Positions 27,134 to 35,130 of a DNA stretch of 64,000 nt are shown here, in pieces. The stretch comes from Algoriphagus sp. AGSA1 (GTDB taxonomy: Bacteria; Bacteroidota; Bacteroidia; Cytophagales; Cyclobacteriaceae). The translations under genes were made by a program, and so were the position numbers. The notes beneath the pieces are model-generated. The model was not told the DNA's origin. It saw only the letters and a list, made by a program, of their open reading frames with translations, and did not search any database. The stretch's first letter is position 1, and each line of letters begins with the position of its first letter. The stretch covers positions 186,001 through 250,000 of the forward strand of contig NZ_JAJUWR010000003.1 of assembly GCF_021390545.1 (NCBI RefSeq). Reading direction: 5' to 3'.

Positions 27134-28348
27134 ATGTTAGAAAAAAGCTTCGGATTGCACTTCTTCTTGAAACAATCCAAAAAAGAAACCGGATCAGCGA
27201 GGTATGTCTACCTCAGGATTACCGTGGATGGTCAATCAAAAGAACTGTCTACCAAAAGATTGTGGGCAGTTTCACGATGGAATACCTCTTTTGGTAGAGC
27301 AGAGGGGACAAAAGAAGATGCCAGAGAATTAAATGCCTATTTGGACACCATCCATCACAAAGTACTTCAGGCGAAAAAACAATTACTTGAATCAGACAAG
27401 GAAATTTCCGCCGAATCCTTGAAAAATATTATCCTTGGTATTGGAGAAAAAAGAAAAATGATCCTGGAAATCTTCCAAGAACACAATGATAATTTAGAAT
27501 CATTGGTAGGAAAGGATTTCGCAGAAGGGACCCTGCTACGCTACAAAACCTCGCTGGACCACACCCGCTCATTTATTAACTGGAAGTACAAGAAAAAGGA
27601 TATGGACATAAAGCAGTTAGATTACGAGTTTATCTCATCCTACGCTTTCTGGCTTAAGAGTATTAGAAATTGCAATCACAATACCACTGTAAAATATCTC
27701 AACAACTTTAAAAAAATAGTTCTAATCTGCATCAATAATGGATGGCTTGACAGAAACCCATTCATCCGTTTCAAGATGGCGACCAAAGTCAACAACAGGG
27801 TTTTTCTTACTTGGCATGAAATAGAAAATTTAATAGAGAAAAAATTCTCTATACAACGTCTTAGCCAGGTTAGGGATATTTTCCTGTTTAGCTGCTTTAC
27901 TGGACTAGCCTATATAGATGTCAAAAATCTAAAAAGGAATCAGATTTCTACGGGAATAGATGGGGAAAAATGGATTTATACCCATCGACAAAAAACAGAT
28001 TCTCCTACCCGTTTGCCCTTATTACCAAAAGCTTTGGAGCTTATTGAAAAATATAAGAACCATCCTCAATGCCAGGACGGGGCTCATGTCCTACCAGTAT
28101 TGAGCAACCAAAAGATGAATTCGTATCTTAAGGAAATCGCAGATGTCTGCGAGATCAATAAACCACTCACTTTTCATATAGCAAGGCACACATTTGCGAC
28201 AACAATCACGCTTGCCAACGGAGTCCCTATCGAAACCGTATCAAAAATGCTCGGACACAAATCCCTTAAGCAGACACAGCACTATGCCAAAATCCTAGAT
28301 ACGAAGATAAGTTTTGACATGAAGGCACTCCGAGATAAGTTAAAATAA
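27134..28348 (+). CDS. Tyrosine recombinase/integrase, Bacteroidota CTn type
   Basis: This 404-residue protein has an N-terminal arm-binding domain (about 1-100), a SAM-like core-binding domain (about 110-210) and a catalytic domain. Catalytic residues seen are Lys287 (QKTDSPT), His348 and Arg351 (HIARH), His375 (LGHKS) and the nucleophile Tyr384 (QHYAKI). The first catalytic Arg is replaced in CFTGLAYIDV (Ala259), as in IntDOT, which has Ser at the equivalent place. The product should integrate and excise the element at ssrA. Codon use is more AT-rich than the flanking core genes. Confidence 0.93.
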   Translation: MLEKSFGLHFFLKQSKKETGSARYVYLRITVDGQSKELSTKRLWAVSRWNTSFGRAEGTKEDARELNAYLDTIHHKVLQAKKQLLESDKEISAESLKNIILGIGEKRKMILEIFQEHNDNLESLVGKDFAEGTLLRYKTSLDHTRSFINWKYKKKDMDIKQLDYEFISSYAFWLKSIRNCNHNTTVKYLNNFKKIVLICINNGWLDRNPFIRFKMATKVNNRVFLTWHEIENLIEKKFSIQRLSQVRDIFLFSCFTGLAYIDVKNLKRNQISTGIDGEKWIYTHRQKTDSPTRLPLLPKALELIEKYKNHPQCQDGAHVLPVLSNQKMNSYLKEIADVCEINKPLTFHIARHTFATTITLANGVPIETVSKMLGHKSLKQTQHYAKILDTKISFDMKALRDKLK

Positions 28349-28369
28349 ATTAAGAATACAGCTTATTTT

Positions 28370-28486
28370 ATGGAGAGTCCAAAACTCAAAAATGAATCTT
28401 ACATTGAACAAGAACAACGGAAAATCAAAATATGCCAGGGAATTGATGGGGAGGGGGAAACTATAATTGAGGTCAAGTTTAAATAG
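28370..28486 (+). CDS. Small hypothetical ORF behind integrase
   Basis: An ATG-started 38-codon frame (MESPKLKNESYIEQEQRKIK...) begins 21 bases after the integrase stop. It is charged and has no recognisable motif. It could be a small partner of the integrase or chance; no family is recognised. Confidence 0.25.
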   Translation: MESPKLKNESYIEQEQRKIKICQGIDGEGETIIEVKFK

Positions 28487-28542
28487 TAAACTATCTAGTA
28501 AACAAACCATATTTTTCAAAATTAATTTACCCAAATATAGAA

Positions 28543-28785
28543 ATGGACCTATTCATTGCCGAAAAATCGGACATTGAAACAACTGAAACCAAAATCAACG
28601 GAATGACTTGTGTGAGTTGCTAAGTCCACTTAAGTCACGACTTAAATAAATTCAACGGAATCGTATACTCAAAAACGTCCTTTGAAAATGGAAATGTAAT
28701 TATTGAATTTGAAAAAACAGAAATCGAGAAAGCAATTAATTCAACAGTCTATAGCGTAACCGACAAAGATGAAAACAAATGGTAG
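28543..28785 (+). pseudogene. MerP-like heavy-metal-binding (HMA) protein, nonsense-broken
   Basis: The frame reads KINGMTCVSC, then TAA at 28621-28623, then VHLSHDLNKFNGIVYSKTSFENGN..., with no other stop until TAG at 28783. This is an HMA domain of the MerP/CopZ type with its GMTCxxC metal site. The stop sits where relatives usually have a charged residue after the second Cys; GAA to TAA is one base change. The product would be 26 residues and useless, so the gene is dead unless the stop is read through. Confidence 0.75.
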
Positions 28786-28895
28786 TTCAATTAAAACCAG
28801 AAATAAATTGTCCAAACTGCAGACATAAAAAATCAGAGGATCTGCCAAAAAATGCATGGCAGTTTTTCTATATGGAACAGTACCTTGTTCACTAA
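28779..28895 (+). pseudogene. Truncated GDCCVxC-type zinc-ribbon protein
   Basis: This 38-codon frame overlaps the MerP-like pseudogene by seven bases and starts MVVQLKPEINCPNCRHKKSE..., then AWQFFYMEQYLVH. The CPxCxH(x)K start and the QFFY segment match a small family found beside mer genes whose members continue to a GDCCVxC motif. Here the frame ends before that motif, so the gene is truncated or frameshifted. Together with the neighbour it marks a decayed mercury/heavy-metal cassette. Confidence 0.55.
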
Positions 28896-29104
28896 TTCAA
28901 GAAAACGAAAGTTGTTGTTAAAAACCATTGCAATAAGCCAAATACACTTCCAATTCTCACATGCTTTCAGATAAGTCAGAAGTTGCAAAAAATATTTCTT
29001 TGCAAAGTTTAAAGGAAATCTTAAACCCAATTAAGAAAATTGCGTAGATTAAGATTCAGCTAAATTATTTCAAAGCCTCAGGAATTTATCCTATAATTGT
29101 ATTA

Positions 29105-29518
29105 GTGAAAAAATCATTTTCCATAGTTTTAGCATTTTTACTTCTTTTCACAAACATCGGTTTGGCGAAAAGCAGTCATATATGCATGGGATCTGAAATG
29201 TTAAATGCAATAGGTCTTTCTGCCAAAAATTTGGATTGTGGTATGAAACACCAAAAGTCTTCTTCTTCTGAAGAAGGGGGCTTAAGTGAAGCAAACCCAT
29301 GTTGTCAAAATAGTTTTGAACTTGTTCATAACGATGGGGATCAACAATTAAAAGTTCTTCAATTAGATTCAGCCCAACTAATTTTTGTTGCGGCATTTAC
29401 CCAATCCTTTATCTTTGGCATTGAATTAACAAGTACTAAAGCTTATATAAATCCATTTATTTCCCCCCCTTCGATTGAAAAAAACTACACAGTTCTTTTT
29501 CAATCATTCCTGATTTAA
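29105..29518 (+). CDS. HYC_CC_PP-family small exported protein
   Basis: This 137-residue protein starts with GTG at 29105 and has a signal peptide (MKKSFSIVLAFLLLFTNIGLA). The diagnostic motif set of the family is present in near form: HIC (for HYC), CC in NPCCQNS, and PP in FISPPSIE. Such proteins commonly precede CusA/CzcA pumps in Bacteroidota; a periplasmic metal-handling or sensing role is inferred from context only. It is the first gene of the copper operon. Confidence 0.75.
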   Translation: MKKSFSIVLAFLLLFTNIGLAKSSHICMGSEMLNAIGLSAKNLDCGMKHQKSSSSEEGGLSEANPCCQNSFELVHNDGDQQLKVLQLDSAQLIFVAAFTQSFIFGIELTSTKAYINPFISPPSIEKNYTVLFQSFLI

Positions 29519-29615
29519 TACTTCCTGGTAATCGGTCATCCGACCTCTTTTTTCCTAGTAGCTTTCAACTACCTAGCCTCTTTATTCTAGTTTCCCCTTT
29601 TACCAGGATTAAATC

Positions 29616-32600
29616 ATGCTTAACTCAATTATCAAGTATTTTCTTGAGAATAAACTCGTTACCGTACTCTTACTGATTGCTCTGATTGCATGGGGCATAG
29701 TGACTGCTCCATTTGGTTGGAAAGTAGGTGCTCTACCTTCCGATCCTGTTCCAGTGGATGCCATTCCAGATATTGGCGAAAATCAACAGATCGTATTCAC
29801 ACAATGGCCAGGAAGATCTCCCCAGGATATTGAAGACCAGATTTCCTACCCACTTACGACTTACTTATTAGGAATTCCAGGTGTCAAGTCCATCCGCAGT
29901 TCCTCTATTTTTGGCTTTTCAAGCATCTACATCATCTTTGATGAAGACACAGAATTTTATTGGTCAAGATCCAGAATTCTGGAAAAACTCAGTTCATTAC
30001 CGGCAGGGCTACTTCCAGAAGCTGTTCAACCAGGATTGGGACCCGATGCCACAGCACTGGGGCAAGTATATTGGTACACACTCGAAGGTAGAGATGAACA
30101 AGGAAATCCTACTGGGGGCTGGGATCTCCATGAGATCAGAACTGTCCAAGACTTCTTTGTGAAATATGGATTAAATGCAGTCGAAGGCGTTTCTGAAGTA
30201 GCTTCTATTGGTGGATTTGTACAGGAATATCAAGTGGATGTTAACCCTGACGCACTTAAAGCCTACAATATTCCCTTAATGAAAGTCATGGAGGCGGTAA
30301 AGCAATCCAACCGGGATGTAGGTGCTAAAACTATAGAAATCAATCAAGCAGAGTATTTAGTCCGCGGCTTAGGTTACATCAAAAAGGTAGAAGATCTGGA
30401 AGAGGCTGTAGTTGCTGTCGAGCAAAACGTTCCGGTCCGAATAAAGGATATCGGCGTAGTGAGCCTAGGACCTGCAAACAGAAGAGGGCTTCTCGATAAA
30501 GATGGGGCTGAAGTAGTAGGCGGAGTTGTAGTCGCTCGATACGGTTCCAACCCCCTTCAGGTCATCAATAACCTCAAAGAGAAAATCAACGAAATAGCTC
30601 CGGGTCTTCCCAAAAAGACTTTGGCAGATGGCCGTATAAGTCAGTTGACTATAGTGCCATTTTACGATAGGTCAACCCTGATCCAGGAAACTTTAGGAAC
30701 GTTGGAAGAGGCTCTTTCGCTAGAGATCCTGATTACTATTTTGGTGGTAATCGTGATGGTTTATAATCTCAGAGCTTCCATCTTGATTTCCAGTTTATTA
30801 CCGATCGCCATTCTCATGGTTTTTATAGCCATGCGCTACTTCGGAGTAGATGCAAACATCGTAGCTCTTTCAGGTATAGCCATCGCTATCGGAACTATGG
30901 TGGATCTTGGAATTATACTTTCTGAAAACATCATCAAACACATTGACGAAGCTCCACCTGAGCAAAAATTAATCACGACCATATACAAGGGATCTTCCGA
31001 AGTAGCTACTGCAATTCTAACTGCAGTGTCTACAACTATTGTGAGCTTTATTCCTGTTTTTACCATGGAAGCTGCAGAGGGAAAACTATTTGGTCCTCTA
31101 GCCTATACCAAGACTTTTGCTCTTATAGCAGCTTTGATAGTTTCATTATTGATTCTACCTATGTTAGCTCATGTATTTTTTGGTTTCAAAGTCAAAAATC
31201 AGCGGTACAAGCTATTAGGTAATGGTTTATTACTTATGCTCGGTATTGGAGCTCTGATTTACGGTTATACTTGGGCAGGGATAATGTTGGTATTCTTTAG
31301 CATCATTTCTTTTGCAAGATTCTATGTAGAAAAAGAAGCGATAACAATCCCAACTCGCATTCAACCTGCATACAATCAACTTGAAATTATTCTGGCAATC
31401 GCAGGAGTGGTATGGCTCTTAGCTACTTATTGGCTACCACTAGGAGCTTCTCATTCTATTATTGCCAATGTGTTATTTGTCGCCTTTTTGGTCAGCCTGA
31501 TCTTAGGTGCATTCTCCATATTGGAACACAATTACAAACGTGTATTAACCTGGTGCCTAGACCACAAAACTGCCTTCCTCAGTATTCCTGCAGCCTTAAT
31601 TTTGTTGGGAGCAACCGTTTGGCTTGGCTTTAATGCCACCTTTGGACTAATTCCCAAAGCCACCAATCTCATAGGTTGGGATATTCAATCCAGTAAATCA
31701 TGGTCTAGCTTATCACATACATTCCCGGGGATGCAAAAGGAATTTATGCCTTCTCTGAATGAAGGAAGCTTCCTACTCATGCCAACTGCGATGCCTCACT
31801 CTGGCATTGCTTACAACAGGAAAATCATAGGGCAATTGGATATGCTTTTAACCAATATACCTGAGGTGGAACTTACCGTCGGTAAATTGGGAAGAGTAGA
31901 ATCCGCTCTTGACCCCGCTCCGATCTCCATGTACGAGAATATCATCAACTACAAGTCGGAATATCTTCTAAACTCCAAAGGACACAAACAGCGTTTTAAA
32001 ACTGATAAAAAAGATAGGTTCATATTTACAACTGGTGACACCCTATCGAATCAGGACGCTCTTGCACAAAATAAGTCTACAAAAAATTTGATCCCTGATG
32101 AGAATGGAATGTATTACAGAAACTGGCGCGATCATATAGAATCCCCAGATGATATCTGGAATGAAATTATTGCAGTCACAAAAATCCCAGGAATCACATC
32201 CGCACCTAAGCTTCAACCCATTGAAACCCGACTGGTCATGCTCCAAACTGGTATGCGGGCACCTATGGGAATCAAAGTCTATGGACCTGATTTGCAGACC
32301 ATCGAGAACTTTGGTATTCAACTGGAAACTATATTAAAGCAGGTTCCCTCAGTCAAAGAAGAAGCAGTATTCGCTGATAGAATTGTCGGGAAGCCCTATC
32401 TACAGCTGAATATAAACCGAGAGAAAATCGCCCGATTTGGTTTAACAATAGAAAATGTACAGCAAACAATAGAAACGGCTATTGGAGGCATGAGTATAAC
32501 TACCACCGTAGAAGGACGCCAGCGATTCCCTGTCCGTGTTCGCTATCCACGGGAATTACGGGATGATCCTGAGAGCTTGTCCAAAATCTATGTTTCTACA

Positions 32601-33434
32601 CCTACAGGAGCTCAAATCCCTTTGGGGCAACTTGTTGACTTCGACTATGTCCGGGGACCTCAGGCAATCAAAAGTGAGGAGACTTTTTTGGTGGGTTATG
32701 TGCTATTCGATAAGCGGGATGGGAATTCTGAAGTGACCACAGTCGAGGATGCCAAACGGCTGATCCAAAGCAAAATTGATTCAGGCGAGCTGGAAGTCCC
32801 AACAGGCGTGACTTACAAATTCTCCGGTAGCTACGAAAATCAGGTTCGTGCAGAGAAACGCCTGAGCATCATCGTCCCCGCAGTGTTGGTCATTATCTTT
32901 TTGATTCTCTATTTCCAGTTCAAATCCGTGAGCACCACTTTCATGGTCTTCACCGGAATTGCTATGGCGTTCTCCGGAGCTTTTATTACGCTATGGTTCT
33001 ACGGCCAGCCTTGGTTTGCTGATTTTAACCTCTTTGGCACAAATATGCGGGACCTGTTCCAAGTACACCAAATAAACCTGAGCGTAGCGGTTTGGGTTGG
33101 GTTCATTGCGCTTTTTGGTATTGCTACCGATGATGGGGTGCTGATGGCTACTTATCTGGATCAGAGTTTTGAACGCAACAAAACTGACAATTTCAAAGGA
33201 ATACGAATGGCCATCGTGGAAGCTGGGCAGCGTCGAATAAAACCGGCAGTTATGACTTCGGCTACTACCATTATAGCCTTACTTCCGATTTTAACCTCCT
33301 CGGGAAGAGGATCAGATATCATGATTCCGATGGCTATTCCGGCTTTTGGAGGAATGATCGTGGCAGCTATTACCTACTTCATAGTACCTGTCTTATACTC
33401 CATCCGGGAAGAACGAAAACTTAAAAAAAGCTGA
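29616..33434 (+). CDS. cusA: CusA-type copper/silver efflux RND permease, enlarged
   Basis: This 1272-residue pump is about 200 residues longer than usual CusA (about 1040). N-terminal family motifs include PVDAIPDIGENQQIVFT and EDQISYPLTTYLLGIPGV. The TM4 segment is GIAIAIGTMVDLGIILSENI. The copper-route methionines are recognisable in QKEFMPSLNEGSFLLMPTAM and ETRLVMLQTGMRAPMGIKV. The extra length is a hydrophobic block at about residues 525-690 with four or more additional membrane segments. With the CusC- and CusB-like neighbours it should export Cu(I)/Ag(I) from periplasm to outside, driven by protons. Confidence 0.92.
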   Translation: MLNSIIKYFLENKLVTVLLLIALIAWGIVTAPFGWKVGALPSDPVPVDAIPDIGENQQIVFTQWPGRSPQDIEDQISYPLTTYLLGIPGVKSIRSSSIFGFSSIYIIFDEDTEFYWSRSRILEKLSSLPAGLLPEAVQPGLGPDATALGQVYWYTLEGRDEQGNPTGGWDLHEIRTVQDFFVKYGLNAVEGVSEVASIGGFVQEYQVDVNPDALKAYNIPLMKVMEAVKQSNRDVGAKTIEINQAEYLVRGLGYIKKVEDLEEAVVAVEQNVPVRIKDIGVVSLGPANRRGLLDKDGAEVVGGVVVARYGSNPLQVINNLKEKINEIAPGLPKKTLADGRISQLTIVPFYDRSTLIQETLGTLEEALSLEILITILVVIVMVYNLRASILISSLLPIAILMVFIAMRYFGVDANIVALSGIAIAIGTMVDLGIILSENIIKHIDEAPPEQKLITTIYKGSSEVATAILTAVSTTIVSFIPVFTMEAAEGKLFGPLAYTKTFALIAALIVSLLILPMLAHVFFGFKVKNQRYKLLGNGLLLMLGIGALIYGYTWAGIMLVFFSIISFARFYVEKEAITIPTRIQPAYNQLEIILAIAGVVWLLATYWLPLGASHSIIANVLFVAFLVSLILGAFSILEHNYKRVLTWCLDHKTAFLSIPAALILLGATVWLGFNATFGLIPKATNLIGWDIQSSKSWSSLSHTFPGMQKEFMPSLNEGSFLLMPTAMPHSGIAYNRKIIGQLDMLLTNIPEVELTVGKLGRVESALDPAPISMYENIINYKSEYLLNSKGHKQRFKTDKKDRFIFTTGDTLSNQDALAQNKSTKNLIPDENGMYYRNWRDHIESPDDIWNEIIAVTKIPGITSAPKLQPIETRLVMLQTGMRAPMGIKVYGPDLQTIENFGIQLETILKQVPSVKEEAVFADRIVGKPYLQLNINREKIARFGLTIENVQQTIETAIGGMSITTTVEGRQRFPVRVRYPRELRDDPESLSKIYVSTPTGAQIPLGQLVDFDYVRGPQAIKSEETFLVGYVLFDKRDGNSEVTTVEDAKRLIQSKIDSGELEVPTGVTYKFSGSYENQVRAEKRLSIIVPAVLVIIFLILYFQFKSVSTTFMVFTGIAMAFSGAFITLWFYGQPWFADFNLFGTNMRDLFQVHQINLSVAVWVGFIALFGIATDDGVLMATYLDQSFERNKTDNFKGIRMAIVEAGQRRIKPAVMTSATTIIALLPILTSSGRGSDIMIPMAIPAFGGMIVAAITYFIVPVLYSIREERKLKKS

Positions 33435-33436
33435 AA

Positions 33437-34666
33437 ATGAAAACTATCAAACTTTCCATTCTTTTGCTCCTGGGTATAAGTTTCTCAGCTAGTTCGCAAA
33501 GTTTAGAAGACTATTTTCGAATAGGCGCTGAAAACAATCCAGGTCTTCAAGCTAAATACAAAGCATTTGAAGCTGCCATGGAAAAAATCCCGCAGGTAGG
33601 ATCCTTACAAGATCCAAACCTGTCTTTTGGATATTTCATATCTCCGGTTGAAACCAGAGTTGGTCCTCAGAATGCCCGCTTTTCTTTGACGCAGATGTTC
33701 CCTTGGTTCGGTACGCTAAGAGCTCAGAAAGATGTAGCTTCCTTCATGGCTGAAGCAAAATATCAGGAATTTCTGGATGCTAAGAACCAACTATACAGCC
33801 AATTGGCCACTGTTTATTATCCTTTGGTAGAAACGCACGAATTGATAAACCTTGAACGGGAGAATCTGAAAATCCTTGAAACTTATTACTCATTAGCTAC
33901 TTCAAAATTCGAAAACGGCCAAGGTTCTCTTGCAGATGCACTACGAGTAGAAATTATGATTCAGGCAACCAAAACTAACATCGAAGTGCTACAGATGAAA
34001 ATCAAAGGAAGCAATTCATGGTTCAATTCCCTGCTTTCCAGATCTCATGATTCCCCCGTTGAGATCTCTGAGATGCTCCAAATCACGGATGCTGACCGGC
34101 AGATTTCAACTGATTCAATCCAGGCAAACCCCATGTTGGGGAGTATAGATTTGAAAATTCAGGCCAGTGAAGCAAGCGTGCGTGTTGCCCAAAAGCAAGG
34201 AATGCCAAAGCTAGGTGCAGGTGTCGATTATGTACTTGTCGGCGAAAGAACAGATATGGACATCCCAGATAACGGGAAAAATGTCTTGATGCCTATGGTC
34301 ACGATGAGCCTACCGATTTTCAGAGGGAAATATAAGGGTGCACAGAAGGAAGCCAAACTTATGCAGGAATCTTATCAACTGGAGAAGGACGAACTCAACA
34401 ATAAACTATTTGGCTCCTATTACCGCTTCTCCACCGACATGGAGATTCAGGAGAATCTGATCTCGCTGTATAGCAAACAAGTGCAAACATCCGAGCAAAC
34501 TCTGGAATTACTTTATTCTGCCTATAGCAATTCAGGAAACGACTTTGAAGAGGTCTTGAGGGTACAGCAACAACTGTTGGAATACCAAAAAATGAAACTC
34601 AAAGCCACGGTAGCTTATCAAACTTCCTTGGCTCAAATCAATTATATAACCGCTAAAACCTTCTGA
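33437..34666 (+). CDS. TolC-family outer-membrane efflux channel (CusC-like)
   Basis: This 409-residue protein has a signal peptide (about 1-20, FSASSQ) and long amphipathic helices of the outer-membrane efflux family. Typical stretches are LQAKYKAFEAAMEKIPQVG, FSLTQMFPWFGTLRAQKDV and FEEVLRVQQQLLEYQKMK. It follows the pump by two bases, so it is translated with it and should form the exit duct of the copper efflux complex. Confidence 0.88.
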   Translation: MKTIKLSILLLLGISFSASSQSLEDYFRIGAENNPGLQAKYKAFEAAMEKIPQVGSLQDPNLSFGYFISPVETRVGPQNARFSLTQMFPWFGTLRAQKDVASFMAEAKYQEFLDAKNQLYSQLATVYYPLVETHELINLERENLKILETYYSLATSKFENGQGSLADALRVEIMIQATKTNIEVLQMKIKGSNSWFNSLLSRSHDSPVEISEMLQITDADRQISTDSIQANPMLGSIDLKIQASEASVRVAQKQGMPKLGAGVDYVLVGERTDMDIPDNGKNVLMPMVTMSLPIFRGKYKGAQKEAKLMQESYQLEKDELNNKLFGSYYRFSTDMEIQENLISLYSKQVQTSEQTLELLYSAYSNSGNDFEEVLRVQQQLLEYQKMKLKATVAYQTSLAQINYITAKTF

Positions 34667-34668
34667 TT

Positions 34669-35127
34669 ATGAAAAGTAAGAACTATTTAAAATTCGCAGC
34701 AATGATGGCAGTTTCCTTTGTCATTATGTATGGAGTAATGTTTCTAAATGCAGATTTATTCGAGCATGTCATGCTGAGCACTACCAGGACCTATATGACC
34801 ATCTTGATGGTTGCCCCTATGGCCATTTCCATGCTTCTATTTATGTGGGGAATGTATGAGAATAAAAAGACCAATTACATTATTCTAGCCTCTTCCCTAA
34901 TCGTTTTCATAAGTACGCTGACTATGTTGAGAAATCAAACCTTAATTGCAGATGTGCAGTGGATGAAAGCCATGATTCCACATCACTCTTCAGCCATCAT
35001 GGTAAGTCAAAAAGCTCATCTCCAAGATCCAGAAGCACAGAAATTGGCGCAGGATATCATAGAAGCACAGCAGCGGGAGATCGCTCAGATGCAGGCAATG
35101 ATTGAGCGACTGGAGGCGACTAAATAA
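34669..35127 (+). CDS. DUF305 membrane protein
   Basis: This 152-residue protein has three hydrophobic segments (about 8-27, 42-60, 67-84), then a DUF305 domain with WMKAMIPHHSSAIMVSQKA and a helical tail (IIEAQQREIAQMQAMIERL). DUF305 proteins are ferritin-like and frequently sit in copper operons; the HH and Met residues could bind metal, but no activity is established. Two-base gaps on the CusC side and three on the oxidase side put it inside the operon. Confidence 0.88.
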   Translation: MKSKNYLKFAAMMAVSFVIMYGVMFLNADLFEHVMLSTTRTYMTILMVAPMAISMLLFMWGMYENKKTNYIILASSLIVFISTLTMLRNQTLIADVQWMKAMIPHHSSAIMVSQKAHLQDPEAQKLAQDIIEAQQREIAQMQAMIERLEATK

Positions 35128-35130
35128 GCG

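Noticed and set aside
29525..29610. Attenuator or riboswitch between the HYC_CC_PP gene and cusA
   Set aside because: CCTGGTAA and TTACCAGG are complementary but 70 bases apart, and the small GGTC/GACC hairpin before a T-run is too weak to call.
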